Assembly: GCA_018378255.1 (NCBI GenBank)
Contig: JAGZXV010000019.1
Location: forward strand, 1 to 45,105
Source: Clostridiaceae bacterium
GTDB taxonomy: Bacteria > Bacillota > Clostridia > Lachnospirales > Lachnospiraceae
Reading direction: 5' to 3'
Length of the DNA stretch: 45,105 bases
Below, in pieces: positions 15,545 through 24,260 of this stretch. Each line of letters starts with the position of its first letter. Position 1 is the stretch's first letter. Position numbers and translations under genes: made by a program. The notes under the pieces were generated by a model. It ran no database searches, had not been told where the DNA came from, and saw only the letters and a list, made by a program, of their open reading frames with translations.

Positions 15545-17293
15545 TTAGATTTCATTCACCTTTCTCTTAACATAGGTGGTGTGGAGCAGATGGTGTGCTC
15601 TTTCACTGCCCGGTTTGCCAAGATAGGTGGAATATAATTCCTTAATAGCCGGATTCTCATGTGATTTTCTGATCGGGTTATTCTTATCAGAATCGTAGAG
15701 AACCTGAGCGCGGAGCGCCCGTACATCTACCGTATTGCGCACATAGCCAGGCTGCTGTGGCTGTCCGCCGCCGTTGATACATCCGCCCGGACATCCCATG
15801 ATCTCGATGAAATGATAATCTGCTTCACCGGATTTCACTTTATTCAGCAGTTCTCTTGCATTGCCAAGACCGGATGCGACCGCAACTTTTACGTCCAGTC
15901 CTGCCACATTGTAAGATGCTTCTTTGATGCCTTCCATGCCGCGGACATCGGTGAAGTCCAGATTGGCCAGTTCTTCCCCGGTCAATGTCTCAACAGCAGT
16001 TCTAAGAGCCGCTTCCATAACACCGCCGGTAGCGCCGAAGATTACGGCAGCGCCTGTTCCCAGTCCAAGAGGCGCGTCAAATTCTTCATCCGGAAGAGTC
16101 TGGAACTTAATGCCCATGCGTTTGATCATGCGCGCTAACTCTCTGGTTGTCAGGGAGTAATCCACATCAGGCACTCCGTTAGCAGCCTGATCCGGTCTTT
16201 GTACTTCGAATTTCTTAGCAGTACAAGGCATGATGGATACGGATACAATATCAGCAGGTTTGATTCCTGATTTTTCAGCATAATAGGATTTAGCAATAGC
16301 GCCGAACATCTGCTGCGGTGATTTACAGCTGGACAGGTTTTCTGTCATATCCGGGAAATAATGCTCGCAGTATTTGATCCAACCTGGGGAACAGGAAGTG
16401 ATCATCGGGAGTACTCCGCCGTTCTGCACTCTGTCCAGGAATTCGGTCGCTTCTTCCATAATGGTAAGATCAGCGCTGAAGTTTGTATCAAATACTTTAT
16501 CAAAGCCAAGTCTTCTCAGGGCAGCAGCCATCTTGCCTTCCACATTGGTTCCGATCGGATAACCGAATTCTTCACCCAGTCCGGCACGGACAGCAGGAGC
16601 GGTCTGAACGATCACGTGTTTTGACGGATCCGCAATAGCGGCCAGAACATCGTCGATGCTTTCTTTTTCATGCAATGCGCCTGTGGGGCAGACTGCGATA
16701 CACTGTCCGCAGGAAACACAGCTTGTTTCACCAAGGCCCATTTCGAATGCGGAACCGATTATGGTTGCAAAACCACGCTGGTTGGCTCCGATTACGCCGA
16801 TGCCCTGAACTTTTTCACAGACAGCGGTACAGCGTCTGCAAAGGATACATTTGCTGTTGTCACGGATCATATGTACTGCGCTGTCGTCAATACAGGAAGG
16901 GGTTTTGGTGCCTTCGTAGTATTCTTCATCCTCAACACCCAGTTCTCTGGCCAGCTGCTGAAGTTCACAGTTTCCGCTTCTCACACAGGAAAGACATTTT
17001 CTTTCATGGTTTGATAAGATTAATTGCAGGGTTTTGCGTCTGGAATCCAATACTTTTGGAGTATTGGTCCATACTTCCATGCCTTCATTGATTGGGTATA
17101 CACAGGAAGCCACTAAACTTCTTGCGCCCTTTACTTCAACCACACAGATACGGCATGCGCCGATTTCATTGATCTCCTTTAAGAAACACAGGGTAGGGAT
17201 CTCAATGTGAGCTAATCTGGCTGCTTCGAGAATGGTTGAACCCTTTGGAGCGCTGACTTCTAAGCCGTTAATTTTAATTGTAATATTCTCCAT
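15545..17293 (-). CDS. hndD: NADH-dependent [FeFe] hydrogenase, catalytic subunit
   Basis: A 582-residue cytoplasmic hydrogenase (group A, HndD/HydA type) that makes H2 with electrons from NADH and ferredoxin. Domains: 2Fe-2S (Cys36, 47, 50, 64), His-Cys3 4Fe-4S (His96, Cys100, 103, 109), two 4Fe-4S clusters (Cys149-159 and 192-202), then the H-cluster domain. H-cluster cysteines are Cys301 (TSCSPGW), Cys357 (MPCTAKK), Cys501 and Cys505 (MGCPGGCINGGGQP). The second L1 cysteine of the classical TSCCP motif, the proton relay, is Ser302 here. AGGAG precedes the ATG. It is the last gene of hndA-HATPase-hndB-hndC-hndD. Confidence 0.96.
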   Translation of the reverse strand: MENITIKINGLEVSAPKGSTILEAARLAHIEIPTLCFLKEINEIGACRICVVEVKGARSLVASCVYPINEGMEVWTNTPKVLDSRRKTLQLILSNHERKCLSCVRSGNCELQQLARELGVEDEEYYEGTKTPSCIDDSAVHMIRDNSKCILCRRCTAVCEKVQGIGVIGANQRGFATIIGSAFEMGLGETSCVSCGQCIAVCPTGALHEKESIDDVLAAIADPSKHVIVQTAPAVRAGLGEEFGYPIGTNVEGKMAAALRRLGFDKVFDTNFSADLTIMEEATEFLDRVQNGGVLPMITSCSPGWIKYCEHYFPDMTENLSSCKSPQQMFGAIAKSYYAEKSGIKPADIVSVSIMPCTAKKFEVQRPDQAANGVPDVDYSLTTRELARMIKRMGIKFQTLPDEEFDAPLGLGTGAAVIFGATGGVMEAALRTAVETLTGEELANLDFTDVRGMEGIKEASYNVAGLDVKVAVASGLGNARELLNKVKSGEADYHFIEIMGCPGGCINGGGQPQQPGYVRNTVDVRALRAQVLYDSDKNNPIRKSHENPAIKELYSTYLGKPGSERAHHLLHTTYVKRKVNEI

Positions 17294-17308
17294 CCTGATT
17301 CTCCTCCA

Positions 17309-19096
17309 TTACTGTTTGTAGATTGCGCCAAATTTACATTTCTCCATACATGCACCGCACTTGATACATTTCTCCGTATCAATAACGTGAGCCTGTTTAA
17401 CAGAGCCAATAATAGCGCCATTCGGACAAGTTCTAGCACATAAGGTACATCCTTTACACTTGGCAGGATCGATATGGTAAGACAGAAGAGACTTACATAC
17501 GCCTGCAGGACATCTCTTTTCTAAGATATGTGCTTCATATTCGTCGCGGAAGAATCTCAGTGTGGAAAGTACCGGGTTAGGAGCTGTCTGTCCAAGACCG
17601 CACAATGAGTTCTCTTTTATGTAGTAACAGAGCGCTTCCAGTTTGTCCAGATCATCCATGGTAGCTTCGCCCTTGGTGATCTTTGTAAGAAGCTCTAACA
17701 TACGTCTGGTTCCGATCCGGCATGGAGTACACTTGCCGCAGGATTCTTCAACTGTGAATTCCAGGAAGAATTTAGCGATGTCAACCATACAGTCGTCTTC
17801 ATCCAGAACGATCAGGCCGCCGGAACCCATCATGGAGCCGATTGCCAGCAGGTTGTCATAGTCGATCGGAATATCAAAATGCTCAGCCGGGATACATCCG
17901 CCGGAAGGTCCGCCTGTCTGAGCCGCTTTAAATTTCTTGCCGTTGGGGATTCCGCCGCCGATCTCTTCGATGATCTCGCGGAGAGTGGTTCCCATAGGAA
18001 CTTCAACAAGTCCGGTGTTGTGGATCTTGCCGCCCAATGCGAATACCTTGGTTCCTTTTGATTTTTCCGTACCCATGGAAGCAAACCATTCCGGTCCGTT
18101 TAAAATGATCTGAGGAACGTTGGCATAGGTTTCAACGTTATTTAAAATGGTCGGTTTACCAAATAAACCTTTCTGTGCCGGGAACGGAGGACGGCATCTT
18201 GGTTCGCCTCTGTTTCCTTCGATGGAAACCATAAGAGCGGTTTCCTCGCCGCATACGAACGCTCCTGCGCCGAGGCGGAGGTCGATGTTGAAGGAGAATC
18301 CGGAACCGAAGATATCATCTCCTAAGAGTTCCATCTCTCTGGCCTGCGCGATTGCGATTTTCAAACGCTCAACAGCGATAGGATATTCGGCACGCACGTA
18401 GATATAACCCTGGGAAGCGCCGATGGCATAACCTGCGATAGTCATAGCTTCCAAAAGGGCATGAGGATCGCCTTCCAATACGGAACGGTCCATAAATGCG
18501 CCCGGGTCGCCTTCGTCGGCGTTACAGCAGACATACTTCTGATCTGCGTCATTGCCGCGAGCCAGTTTCCATTTTAAACCGGTGGGGAATCCGGCGCCGC
18601 CTCTTCCTCTTAAACCGCTGTCTAAAATAGTCTGGATTACTTCATCCGGGGTCATCTCCGTTAAAACTTTACCGAGGGCCGCATAACCGCCGGTACCGAT
18701 GTACTCTTCGATCACTTCCGGGTTGATAACACCACAGTTTCTCAGTGCGATTCTGTGCTGTTTCTTATAGAAATCGGTGTCAGCTAATGCTTTGACGCCG
18801 GTAGGGGTTACTGTTTCGTTGTAAAGAAGCCTTGTAACAACACGGCCCTTTAATAAATGTTCGGATACAATCTCCGGAATGTCTTCCACTTTTACCATGG
18901 AGTAAAAGCTTGCGTCCGGATATACAATCATAATTGGTCCTAATGCGCAGAGCCCGTGACAGCCTGTCTGTACTACGGAAACCTCATCGGCTAATCCGTT
19001 TTTCTCAATCTCTGCTTTTAATGCTTCCATAATCTGCTGGCTTCCGGAAGAAGTACATCCTGTTCCGCCGCAGACTAATACGTGTGAACGATACAT
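17309..19096 (-). CDS. hndC: Hydrogenase flavoprotein subunit (NuoF-like)
   Basis: A 595-residue NADH-oxidising subunit of the electron-bifurcating hydrogenase. Domains in order: an N-terminal thioredoxin-like 2Fe-2S domain (CGGTGC, CHGLC), the NuoF FMN/NADH domain (GLRGRGGAGFPTGLKW, CNADEGDPGAFMDR), the SLBB and 4Fe-4S region (ESCGKCTPCRIGTRR), and a C-terminal 2x[4Fe-4S] ferredoxin (CKGCTLCARTCP, CIKCGACMEKCKF). This is the full HydB/HndC architecture. AGGAGG lies just before the ATG. It is 15 bp upstream of hndD and 14 bp downstream of hndB. Confidence 0.96.
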   Translation of the reverse strand: MYRSHVLVCGGTGCTSSGSQQIMEALKAEIEKNGLADEVSVVQTGCHGLCALGPIMIVYPDASFYSMVKVEDIPEIVSEHLLKGRVVTRLLYNETVTPTGVKALADTDFYKKQHRIALRNCGVINPEVIEEYIGTGGYAALGKVLTEMTPDEVIQTILDSGLRGRGGAGFPTGLKWKLARGNDADQKYVCCNADEGDPGAFMDRSVLEGDPHALLEAMTIAGYAIGASQGYIYVRAEYPIAVERLKIAIAQAREMELLGDDIFGSGFSFNIDLRLGAGAFVCGEETALMVSIEGNRGEPRCRPPFPAQKGLFGKPTILNNVETYANVPQIILNGPEWFASMGTEKSKGTKVFALGGKIHNTGLVEVPMGTTLREIIEEIGGGIPNGKKFKAAQTGGPSGGCIPAEHFDIPIDYDNLLAIGSMMGSGGLIVLDEDDCMVDIAKFFLEFTVEESCGKCTPCRIGTRRMLELLTKITKGEATMDDLDKLEALCYYIKENSLCGLGQTAPNPVLSTLRFFRDEYEAHILEKRCPAGVCKSLLSYHIDPAKCKGCTLCARTCPNGAIIGSVKQAHVIDTEKCIKCGACMEKCKFGAIYKQ

Positions 19097-19110
19097 CTGG
19101 CTTCCTCCTA

Positions 19111-19488
19111 TTATTTAAGATCTGCAGAATTCAGTGTGTAAGCCTCAACTACATGGCCACCGATCAGGTGTCTTTCTACAACTTCTGCCGCTTTATCAGG
19201 TGTCATCTTAATATATGTAATCTTTTCTTTACCTGGCTCCATCACCTCTACGATAGGTTCATACTGGCATAAGCCGATGCATCCTGTCTGGGTAACGGAT
19301 ATCTTGTCGGTCAGGCCCTTTTCCTGAACCAGTGTGGATAATGTGGTGAGAACCGGTCTCGCGCCGCTGGCGATCCCGCAGGTAGCCATGCCGACCACCA
19401 CCCGTGTGTGGCTGTGATCTTCTGCACGAAGACCTACCTGGCCCTGCATTTTCTCTCGAATTGCTCTTAATTCTTCAAGACTTTTCAT
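19111..19488 (-). CDS. hndB: 2Fe-2S thioredoxin-like hydrogenase subunit
   Basis: A 125-residue thioredoxin-like ferredoxin. Cysteines in MATCGIASGA and QTGCIGLCQYEP form the 2Fe-2S site, the layout of HndB and of the N-terminal part of HndC. It begins with a short helical stretch (KSLEELRAIREKMQ). The ATG at 19488 is chosen because GGAGG lies 5 nt upstream; longer versions would overlap the upstream gene. It probably relays electrons in the hydrogenase complex. Confidence 0.93.
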   Translation of the reverse strand: MKSLEELRAIREKMQGQVGLRAEDHSHTRVVVGMATCGIASGARPVLTTLSTLVQEKGLTDKISVTQTGCIGLCQYEPIVEVMEPGKEKITYIKMTPDKAAEVVERHLIGGHVVEAYTLNSADLK

Positions 19489-19555
19489 GTTTGCCTCCAT
19501 TCTTCCTATGGGCTGCGTGTGAATAAGCCGCCGCATAGCATCAAAAGAGCAGTGC

Positions 19556-20113
19556 TCAATAGATAGCACCACCGTCAGTGTCTGTTTTGTTTTCCTTCAG
19601 GTATTCCATAATATAGTCTGAAATCTCCGGCGTATGAAACGGAACATCCCCAAGGATTTCACGGAACTCTCTGGTATCTAAACGGAAGGATTTATCATTA
19701 TAACGGTAAATATAGATGAAATCCGTGTCCGGGTGATATACAACCAGGGTATGTATGGTGCTGGAAATATCTCCGAGCGGCATACGGTCAATATGAGAAA
19801 GTACGAAAACTGCGGTCACAGTCGTCCCTATGCCCACCTGGGAGTCTATGGTAAAGCTCCCGCCGGTGCTTTCCGCCGCGTACTTAAAAAATGGTACGCC
19901 AAGCCCCACCTTTCTGGTGGTTCTGCTTGTGAAAAAAGGATCTGTAACCCTTGCGACTTGTTCGGGAGTCATCCCGCATCCGTCATCCGAGATGGTGACG
20001 GTCAGCCTGTCGGCTGAAAAGTCGGCTGCTACCGTGATTGTAACCAGTGAAGCGCCTGCCCGTGTGGAATTTTCTGCTACGTCCAATATATTTAATGAAA
20101 TTTCAGTCATCAT
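19556..20113 (-). CDS. GHKL ATP-binding protein in the hydrogenase operon
   Basis: A 185-residue protein. Residues 1-110 are a HATPase_c domain: N-box LNILDVAENSTRAGA, G1 box ISDDGCGM, F/G2 region DPFFTSRTTRKVGLGVPFFK. No phosphoacceptor His domain is present. The last 70 residues are a separate region with VVYHPDTDFIYIYRYNDKSF that I do not recognise. The family is regularly found between hndA and hndB in clostridia. A kinase or anti-sigma-like regulatory role is inferred. It starts 4 bp after the hndA stop, suggesting translational coupling, and no good ribosome binding site of its own is seen. Confidence 0.88.
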   Translation of the reverse strand: MMTEISLNILDVAENSTRAGASLVTITVAADFSADRLTVTISDDGCGMTPEQVARVTDPFFTSRTTRKVGLGVPFFKYAAESTGGSFTIDSQVGIGTTVTAVFVLSHIDRMPLGDISSTIHTLVVYHPDTDFIYIYRYNDKSFRLDTREFREILGDVPFHTPEISDYIMEYLKENKTDTDGGAIY

Positions 20114-20117
20114 AGGC

Positions 20118-20609
20118 TTAATATTTTGCTAAAATACCCGGAATATCGTCTACGGTCAAACGTCCGTAAACTTCGTCGTTGATCATCATAACGGGAGCCA
20201 GTCCGCAAGCGCCTACGCAGCGGCATGAATCCAGTGAAAACTTACCATCAGGGGTACACTCTCCGTTGGTGATTCCTAAAAGTTCCTCCAGTTTAGCGAA
20301 GATATCTCCGGAACCCTTAACGTAACAAGCGGTACCTAAACAAACGGAAATCTGATATTTTCCTTTTGGCTGAAGAGCAAACTGTGAATAGAAGGTTGCT
20401 ACTCCGTAAATCTTTTCTAGCGGGATACCCATCTCATCGGAAATCATGGTCTGTACTTCTATAGGAAGGTAACCGTAAATATCCTGTGCCTGTTGCATGA
20501 TCGGCATAAGAGCACCCTGTGTGTCTTTGAGCTCAGCAATCACCTTTTTAAGCGCTGCTTCCTGCTCTGCGGTTCCCGTAAATGGAACGCCCTCTTTTTT
20601 GCAAGCCAT
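20118..20609 (-). CDS. hndA: Hydrogenase NuoE-like 2Fe-2S subunit
   Basis: A 163-residue thioredoxin-like 2Fe-2S protein of the NuoE/HndA family, first gene of the hydrogenase operon. The helical N-terminal half contains QAQDIYGYLPIEVQ and EKIYGVATFYSQF; the iron-sulfur part has ISVCLGTACYVKG and DSCRCVGACGLAPVMMIND, giving the C-x4-C and C-x3-C pairs. It works with HndC in NADH oxidation. AGGAGG lies 7 nt before the ATG. Confidence 0.96.
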   Translation of the reverse strand: MACKKEGVPFTGTAEQEAALKKVIAELKDTQGALMPIMQQAQDIYGYLPIEVQTMISDEMGIPLEKIYGVATFYSQFALQPKGKYQISVCLGTACYVKGSGDIFAKLEELLGITNGECTPDGKFSLDSCRCVGACGLAPVMMINDEVYGRLTVDDIPGILAKY

Positions 20610-20834
20610 CTTAAAACCTCCTTGTGTATTATGTGCAATGTACCTAGTATTTTAGCATGTATATGAGAAAAAATCTATATATAAAACGGAAAATGTGAAA
20701 AAAATAACGTGGATTAGTGTTGATAATTAATAAAACCGATGATATCCTAGGGTTATAGTTAATGTTATATGCATAAATCAATAGAACCAAGCTGCAAAAA
20801 ATGTGTGTTACGGGCAGCAGAATGAGAGGTTGAT
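20610..20834. promoter_or_regulatory. Divergent hydrogenase / redox-signalling control region
   Basis: A 225-bp AT-rich stretch between the hnd operon (minus) and the DRTGG-RsbW-HydS operon (plus). TAAAAT on the minus strand near 20650 is a possible -10 for hndA. GTTGATAATTAATAAAAC near 20720 loosely resembles the clostridial Rex operator (TTGTTAA-N4-TTAACAA) but is a weak match. Exact promoters are not certain. Confidence 0.4.
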
Positions 20835-21182
20835 ATGACAGTTAAGGATGTACAAAATGTATTGGGCGCACGGGTTGTGGTGGGAGAAGAGCACTTGGAC
20901 CGGGAAGTGAAGAGTGCCTGCGGTTCCGACATGATGAGCGATGTTCTGGCATTTTCCAAGGACCATTCCGTATTGCTGACCGGTCTTTGCAATCCTCAGG
21001 TGATCAGAACCGCTGAGATGTTAGACATTGTCTGCATCATATTTGTGAGAGGCAAAAAGCCGGATGAGACGATTTTGAAGATGGCAAAAGAGCGTGATCT
21101 CATAGTGCTTGAAACAGGGCACCGGATGTTTTCCGCCTGTGGAATGCTGTATCAGGCCGGATTACATGGAGGTGCGATTTAA
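20835..21182 (+). CDS. DRTGG domain protein
   Basis: A 115-residue single-domain protein. The start TVKDVQNVLGARVVVGEEHLDREVKSACGSDMMSDVLAF is typical of the small DRTGG proteins found with clostridial hydrogenases. These domains occur also in CBS-pyrophosphatases and phosphotransacetylases and are thought to bind a small ligand, probably a nucleotide. It is the first gene of a five-gene operon divergent from hndA. Its TAA overlaps the ATG of the next gene by one base, which indicates translational coupling. Confidence 0.85.
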   Translation: MTVKDVQNVLGARVVVGEEHLDREVKSACGSDMMSDVLAFSKDHSVLLTGLCNPQVIRTAEMLDIVCIIFVRGKKPDETILKMAKERDLIVLETGHRMFSACGMLYQAGLHGGAI

Positions 21183-21604
21183 TGGACGATAAGATTACAT
21201 TAACCTACCCCATTTCACCAGATGATTTTACCAGGGCAGGAGAGGCCAGCAGCGATGTAAAACGGAAGCTGAAGCAGATGGGAGTCAGCCCGGAAGCCAT
21301 ACGGAAAGTGGCTATAGCCATGTATGAAGGCGAGATCAATATGGTGATACACGCCAAGGGAGGCGAAATCACAGTGGAAATCACGCCGGAGAAAATTCTG
21401 ATGATTTTAGATGATGTGGGTCCCGGCATCCCGGACGTGGATATGGCTATGCAGGCCGGATATTCCACCGCGCCGGATGAAGTGCGTTCTTTGGGATTTG
21501 GCGCCGGAATGGGGCTTCCCAATATGAAAAAATATTCAGATGAGATGGAAATTGAGACGGAATTGGGTGTGGGAACCAAGATTACGATGACGGTGAATAT
21601 CTGA
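21182..21604 (+). CDS. RsbW-like ATP-binding protein (anti-sigma type)
   Basis: A 140-residue stand-alone HATPase_c domain of the RsbW/SpoIIAB type: AIYEGEIN-like N-box (VAIAMYEGEINMVIHAKGG), G1 box LDDVGPGIPDVDMAM, G2 segment LGFGAGMGLPNMKKYSD, and the closing TELGVGTKITMTV. Such proteins phosphorylate or sequester partners instead of acting as classical histidine kinases. It is coupled to the DRTGG gene upstream and sits 99 bp before the HydS-like gene, suggesting signal output for a redox sensor. No sigma factor or antagonist gene is visible nearby. Confidence 0.88.
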   Translation: MDDKITLTYPISPDDFTRAGEASSDVKRKLKQMGVSPEAIRKVAIAMYEGEINMVIHAKGGEITVEITPEKILMILDDVGPGIPDVDMAMQAGYSTAPDEVRSLGFGAGMGLPNMKKYSDEMEIETELGVGTKITMTVNI

Positions 21605-21703
21605 CTGGAAACCGGGACAGATATTCAGCGGAAGAGATCCAACTGAAAATAACGGCAGAAATTTAGCTGCTGATAACAGCAAATATGTAAAGGAGGTTCC
21701 GTT

Positions 21704-23101
21704 ATGGATAAGTTTTATCATTCGGTCCGGCTGGACCCGGAACTCTGCATGGGGTGCATTAACTGCATTAAACGCTGCCCTACGGAAGCGATCAGGGTGC
21801 GTAATGGAAAGGCACTGATTAACGGCAAGTTTTGTATTGACTGCGGAGAATGCATCCGCGTTTGTCCGCATCACGCAAAACATGCCACTTATGATAAATT
21901 GGATGTGATCAAACAGTACAAATACACGGTGGCCCTGCCTGCCCCGTCATTATACAGCCAGTTTAATAATTTAGATGACGTGAATATTGTTCTGAATGCC
22001 CTTTTGATGATGGGTTTTGACGATGTGTTTGAAGTGGGGGCGGCAGCGGAACTGGTTTCCGAGGCCACCAGGGAATATTTGTCGGAGCACGAAGACCAGC
22101 AGCCGATTATCAGTACGGCCTGCTCCTCAGTGGTCCGGTTAATCAGGGTGCGGTTCCCCAATTTAATTCCTCATCTGCTGCCTTTGAACCCGCCCGTTGA
22201 GGTGGCGGCCTGTCTGGCGGCGGAGCAGGCTGTTAAGAAAACCGGCCTTCCCAGAGAAGACATTGGAATTATATTTATTTCGCCCTGTCCGTCCAAGGTG
22301 ACTTACGTGAAATCACCTTTGGGAACGGAAAAGAGCCAGGTAGATAAGGTGCTGGCCATTAAGGATGTCTATCCTCAGCTTTTGTCCCGCATGAAAGCGG
22401 TGGGAACGGATGTCCCGGAGATCGGCACATCAGGGAAAATCGGCGTCAGCTGGGGTAGAAGCGGCGGGGAAGCCAGCGGTTTGTTCACTGAAAACTATCT
22501 GGCAGCGGACGGGATTGAGAATGTAATCCGGGTGCTGGAGGATCTGGAGGACCAGAAATTTACAAATCTTAAATTCGTGGAATTGAACGCCTGCAACGGC
22601 GGCTGTGTAGGCGGCGTGCTGACCGTTGAAAATCCTTACGTTGCAGAGGTGAAATTAAAGCGGCTGCGCAAATATATGCCGGTGGCCCGAAGCCATATGG
22701 AACACGATGCCGAACCCTATATCCCGTGGACAACCGGGGTTAAATTTGAACCCGTATTCAACCTGGGAAATAACATGATGGAAAGCTTTTCAAGGTTAAA
22801 TCAGGTAGAGCGTCTCTGTAAGCGCCTACCAGGTCTGGACTGCGGTTCCTGCGGCGCGCCTACCTGTAAGGCCCTGGCGGAAGATATTGTGAGGGGAGAG
22901 GCCAGTGAGAGGGACTGCGTTTATTATCTGAGGGATAATTTGCATAAACTTTCCGAGGAAGTCAGCATTCTGGCGGAAGATCTGGCATCCGGTGATAAAG
23001 GCGGGGATGAAACCCTGGCCATCCTGAAGGAATACATACAGAGGATTTCCGATGAAATGTCGCTGCTGGATACGAAGATGTCGGTAGAGGAGAAGGAATA
23101 G
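21704..23101 (+). CDS. HydS-like [FeFe]-hydrogenase homologue, probably sensory
   Basis: A 465-residue protein. N-terminal 2x[4Fe-4S] ferredoxin (CMGCINCIKRCP at 15-26; CIDCGECIRVCP at 44-55) is followed by a reduced H-cluster domain. All four likely H-cluster ligands are kept: Cys140 (STACSSV), Cys195 (SPCPSKV), Cys297 and Cys301 (NACNGGC). The classical TSCCP, MPCxxK and proton-path residues are not. A further 4Fe-4S motif follows (DCGSCGAPTC at 379-388 plus Cys405), then a short coiled tail. This matches the putative sensory group C/D hydrogenases, but with no PAS domain. It probably senses H2 or redox state and signals through the flanking ATPase, DRTGG and PHP proteins. AGGAGG precedes the ATG. 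Confidence 0.88.
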   Translation: MDKFYHSVRLDPELCMGCINCIKRCPTEAIRVRNGKALINGKFCIDCGECIRVCPHHAKHATYDKLDVIKQYKYTVALPAPSLYSQFNNLDDVNIVLNALLMMGFDDVFEVGAAAELVSEATREYLSEHEDQQPIISTACSSVVRLIRVRFPNLIPHLLPLNPPVEVAACLAAEQAVKKTGLPREDIGIIFISPCPSKVTYVKSPLGTEKSQVDKVLAIKDVYPQLLSRMKAVGTDVPEIGTSGKIGVSWGRSGGEASGLFTENYLAADGIENVIRVLEDLEDQKFTNLKFVELNACNGGCVGGVLTVENPYVAEVKLKRLRKYMPVARSHMEHDAEPYIPWTTGVKFEPVFNLGNNMMESFSRLNQVERLCKRLPGLDCGSCGAPTCKALAEDIVRGEASERDCVYYLRDNLHKLSEEVSILAEDLASGDKGGDETLAILKEYIQRISDEMSLLDTKMSVEEKE

Positions 23102-23155
23102 GACAGAAAGGGCAGAACAGGCGAGGGTCAAAACTCTGGCAGAAATGAGGATTAT

Positions 23156-23491
23156 ATGACAGTAAAAGAATTGATAGACCATAATATATTTGAAGTTGTG
23201 AACATTGGAGATGGGACAGAGCGGAGCATTACAAAGCCATTTTGCTGTGATCTGTTGAGCGTTGCCATGGGGAAGGCTCCGGAAGGATGCGCCTGGGTGA
23301 CGGTTATGGGGAATATGAATACGCTGGCAGTGGCTTCTCTGGCCGACGCTGCTGCGGTAATTATGGCGGAAGGAGCTGTGCTGGACGAAACAGCGCTAAA
23401 AAAAGCCGTAGAGCAGGAGATCACGGTGCTGAAAACGGATCTTCCCATCTTTGACGCTGCGCTGGCCGTATACCAGCTGATGAATGATTAA
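23156..23491 (+). CDS. DRTGG-like small protein
   Basis: A 111-residue protein that resembles the DRTGG proteins of hydrogenase-linked loci in size and pattern: it starts TVKELIDHNIFEVVNIGDG, with AWVTVMGNMNTLAVASLADAA in the middle and DLPIFDAALAVYQLM at the end. The first three residues and overall length parallel the DRTGG gene at 20835, suggesting an old duplication. Ligand unknown. Its stop overlaps the start of the PHP gene by 8 bp. Confidence 0.78.
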   Translation: MTVKELIDHNIFEVVNIGDGTERSITKPFCCDLLSVAMGKAPEGCAWVTVMGNMNTLAVASLADAAAVIMAEGAVLDETALKKAVEQEITVLKTDLPIFDAALAVYQLMND

Positions 23492-24200
23492 TTTATCTTA
23501 CGACCTTCATATTCATTCCTGCCTTTCCCCTTGCGGGGATGATGATATGACGCCGGCCAACATTGTGGGAATGGCGGCGATAAAGGGTTTAGACGTGATC
23601 GCTCTGACGGATCACAATTCCTGTAAAAACTGCCCCGCCGTCATGAAGTTTGCCAGGGAATACGGGGTGCTGGCCATTCCCGGGATGGAGATCAACACCT
23701 CGGAAGAGGTGCACGCGGTCTGCCTGTTTGCGGACTTGGATTCCGCCCTCAGGTTTGATTCGTATGTCTATGAACGGCTCCTTCCCTTTCCTAATAAAGA
23801 GGAAGTATTTGGGAAACAGCAGATTTACGGGCTGGACGACCAGTGTGTGGGGACAGAGCCGCTGCTTTTGATAAACAGTGTGGATATATCATTTGATGAT
23901 CTGTGGGAACTGGTGCGCTCTTACGGCGGTGTGATGTTCCCGGCACATATTGACAAGACGGCCAACAGCCTGATCAGCAATCTGGGCTTTGTTCCCCCAG
24001 ACAGTAAGTTTAAAACGGCGGAAGTGAAGGACTTGAAAAAGCTGCATGAGCTGAGGAAAAATAATCCTTATCTGGAAAGCTGCAGAATTATCAGCAATTC
24101 GGATGCACATTATCTGGAACACATCAATGAACCGGTTTTAACGGTTGGAGTGGAGGAGAGGAGCATTGCCGGGGTGCTGAAGGCGCTGGGCAGCGAGTGA
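23484..24200 (+). CDS. PHP domain metal-dependent phosphoesterase
   Basis: A 238-residue PHP-domain protein. Metal-ligand motifs visible are DLHIHSCLSPCGDDDMTP near the N-terminus, ALTDHNSCKNCPA near residue 42, the Glu in PGMEINTSEEVHAVC, MFPAHIDK, and the C-terminal ISNSDAHYLEHI. The family hydrolyses phosphoesters, in some members nucleotides. It is the last gene of the DRTGG-RsbW-HydS-DRTGG operon. A role in resetting a nucleotide signal made or read by its neighbours would fit, but is inference. Confidence 0.9.
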   Translation: MINLSYDLHIHSCLSPCGDDDMTPANIVGMAAIKGLDVIALTDHNSCKNCPAVMKFAREYGVLAIPGMEINTSEEVHAVCLFADLDSALRFDSYVYERLLPFPNKEEVFGKQQIYGLDDQCVGTEPLLLINSVDISFDDLWELVRSYGGVMFPAHIDKTANSLISNLGFVPPDSKFKTAEVKDLKKLHELRKNNPYLESCRIISNSDAHYLEHINEPVLTVGVEERSIAGVLKALGSE

Positions 24201-24219
24201 AATAAGATATTTAAAATAT

Positions 24220-24260
24220 GACAGAGTATAGCCCGGAAGCCTGCTCTGTCTTATTTTTTT
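24220..24260 (+). terminator. Terminator of the redox-signalling operon
   Basis: GACAGAG (24220-24226) pairs with CTCTGTC (24244-24250), followed by TTATTTTTTT. It is a clear intrinsic terminator 20 bp past the PHP stop. Confidence 0.85.

Noticed and set aside
20715..20735. Rex operator before the hydrogenase operon
   Set aside because: It only loosely resembles the consensus, so it is mentioned in the control-region entry but not called as a site.
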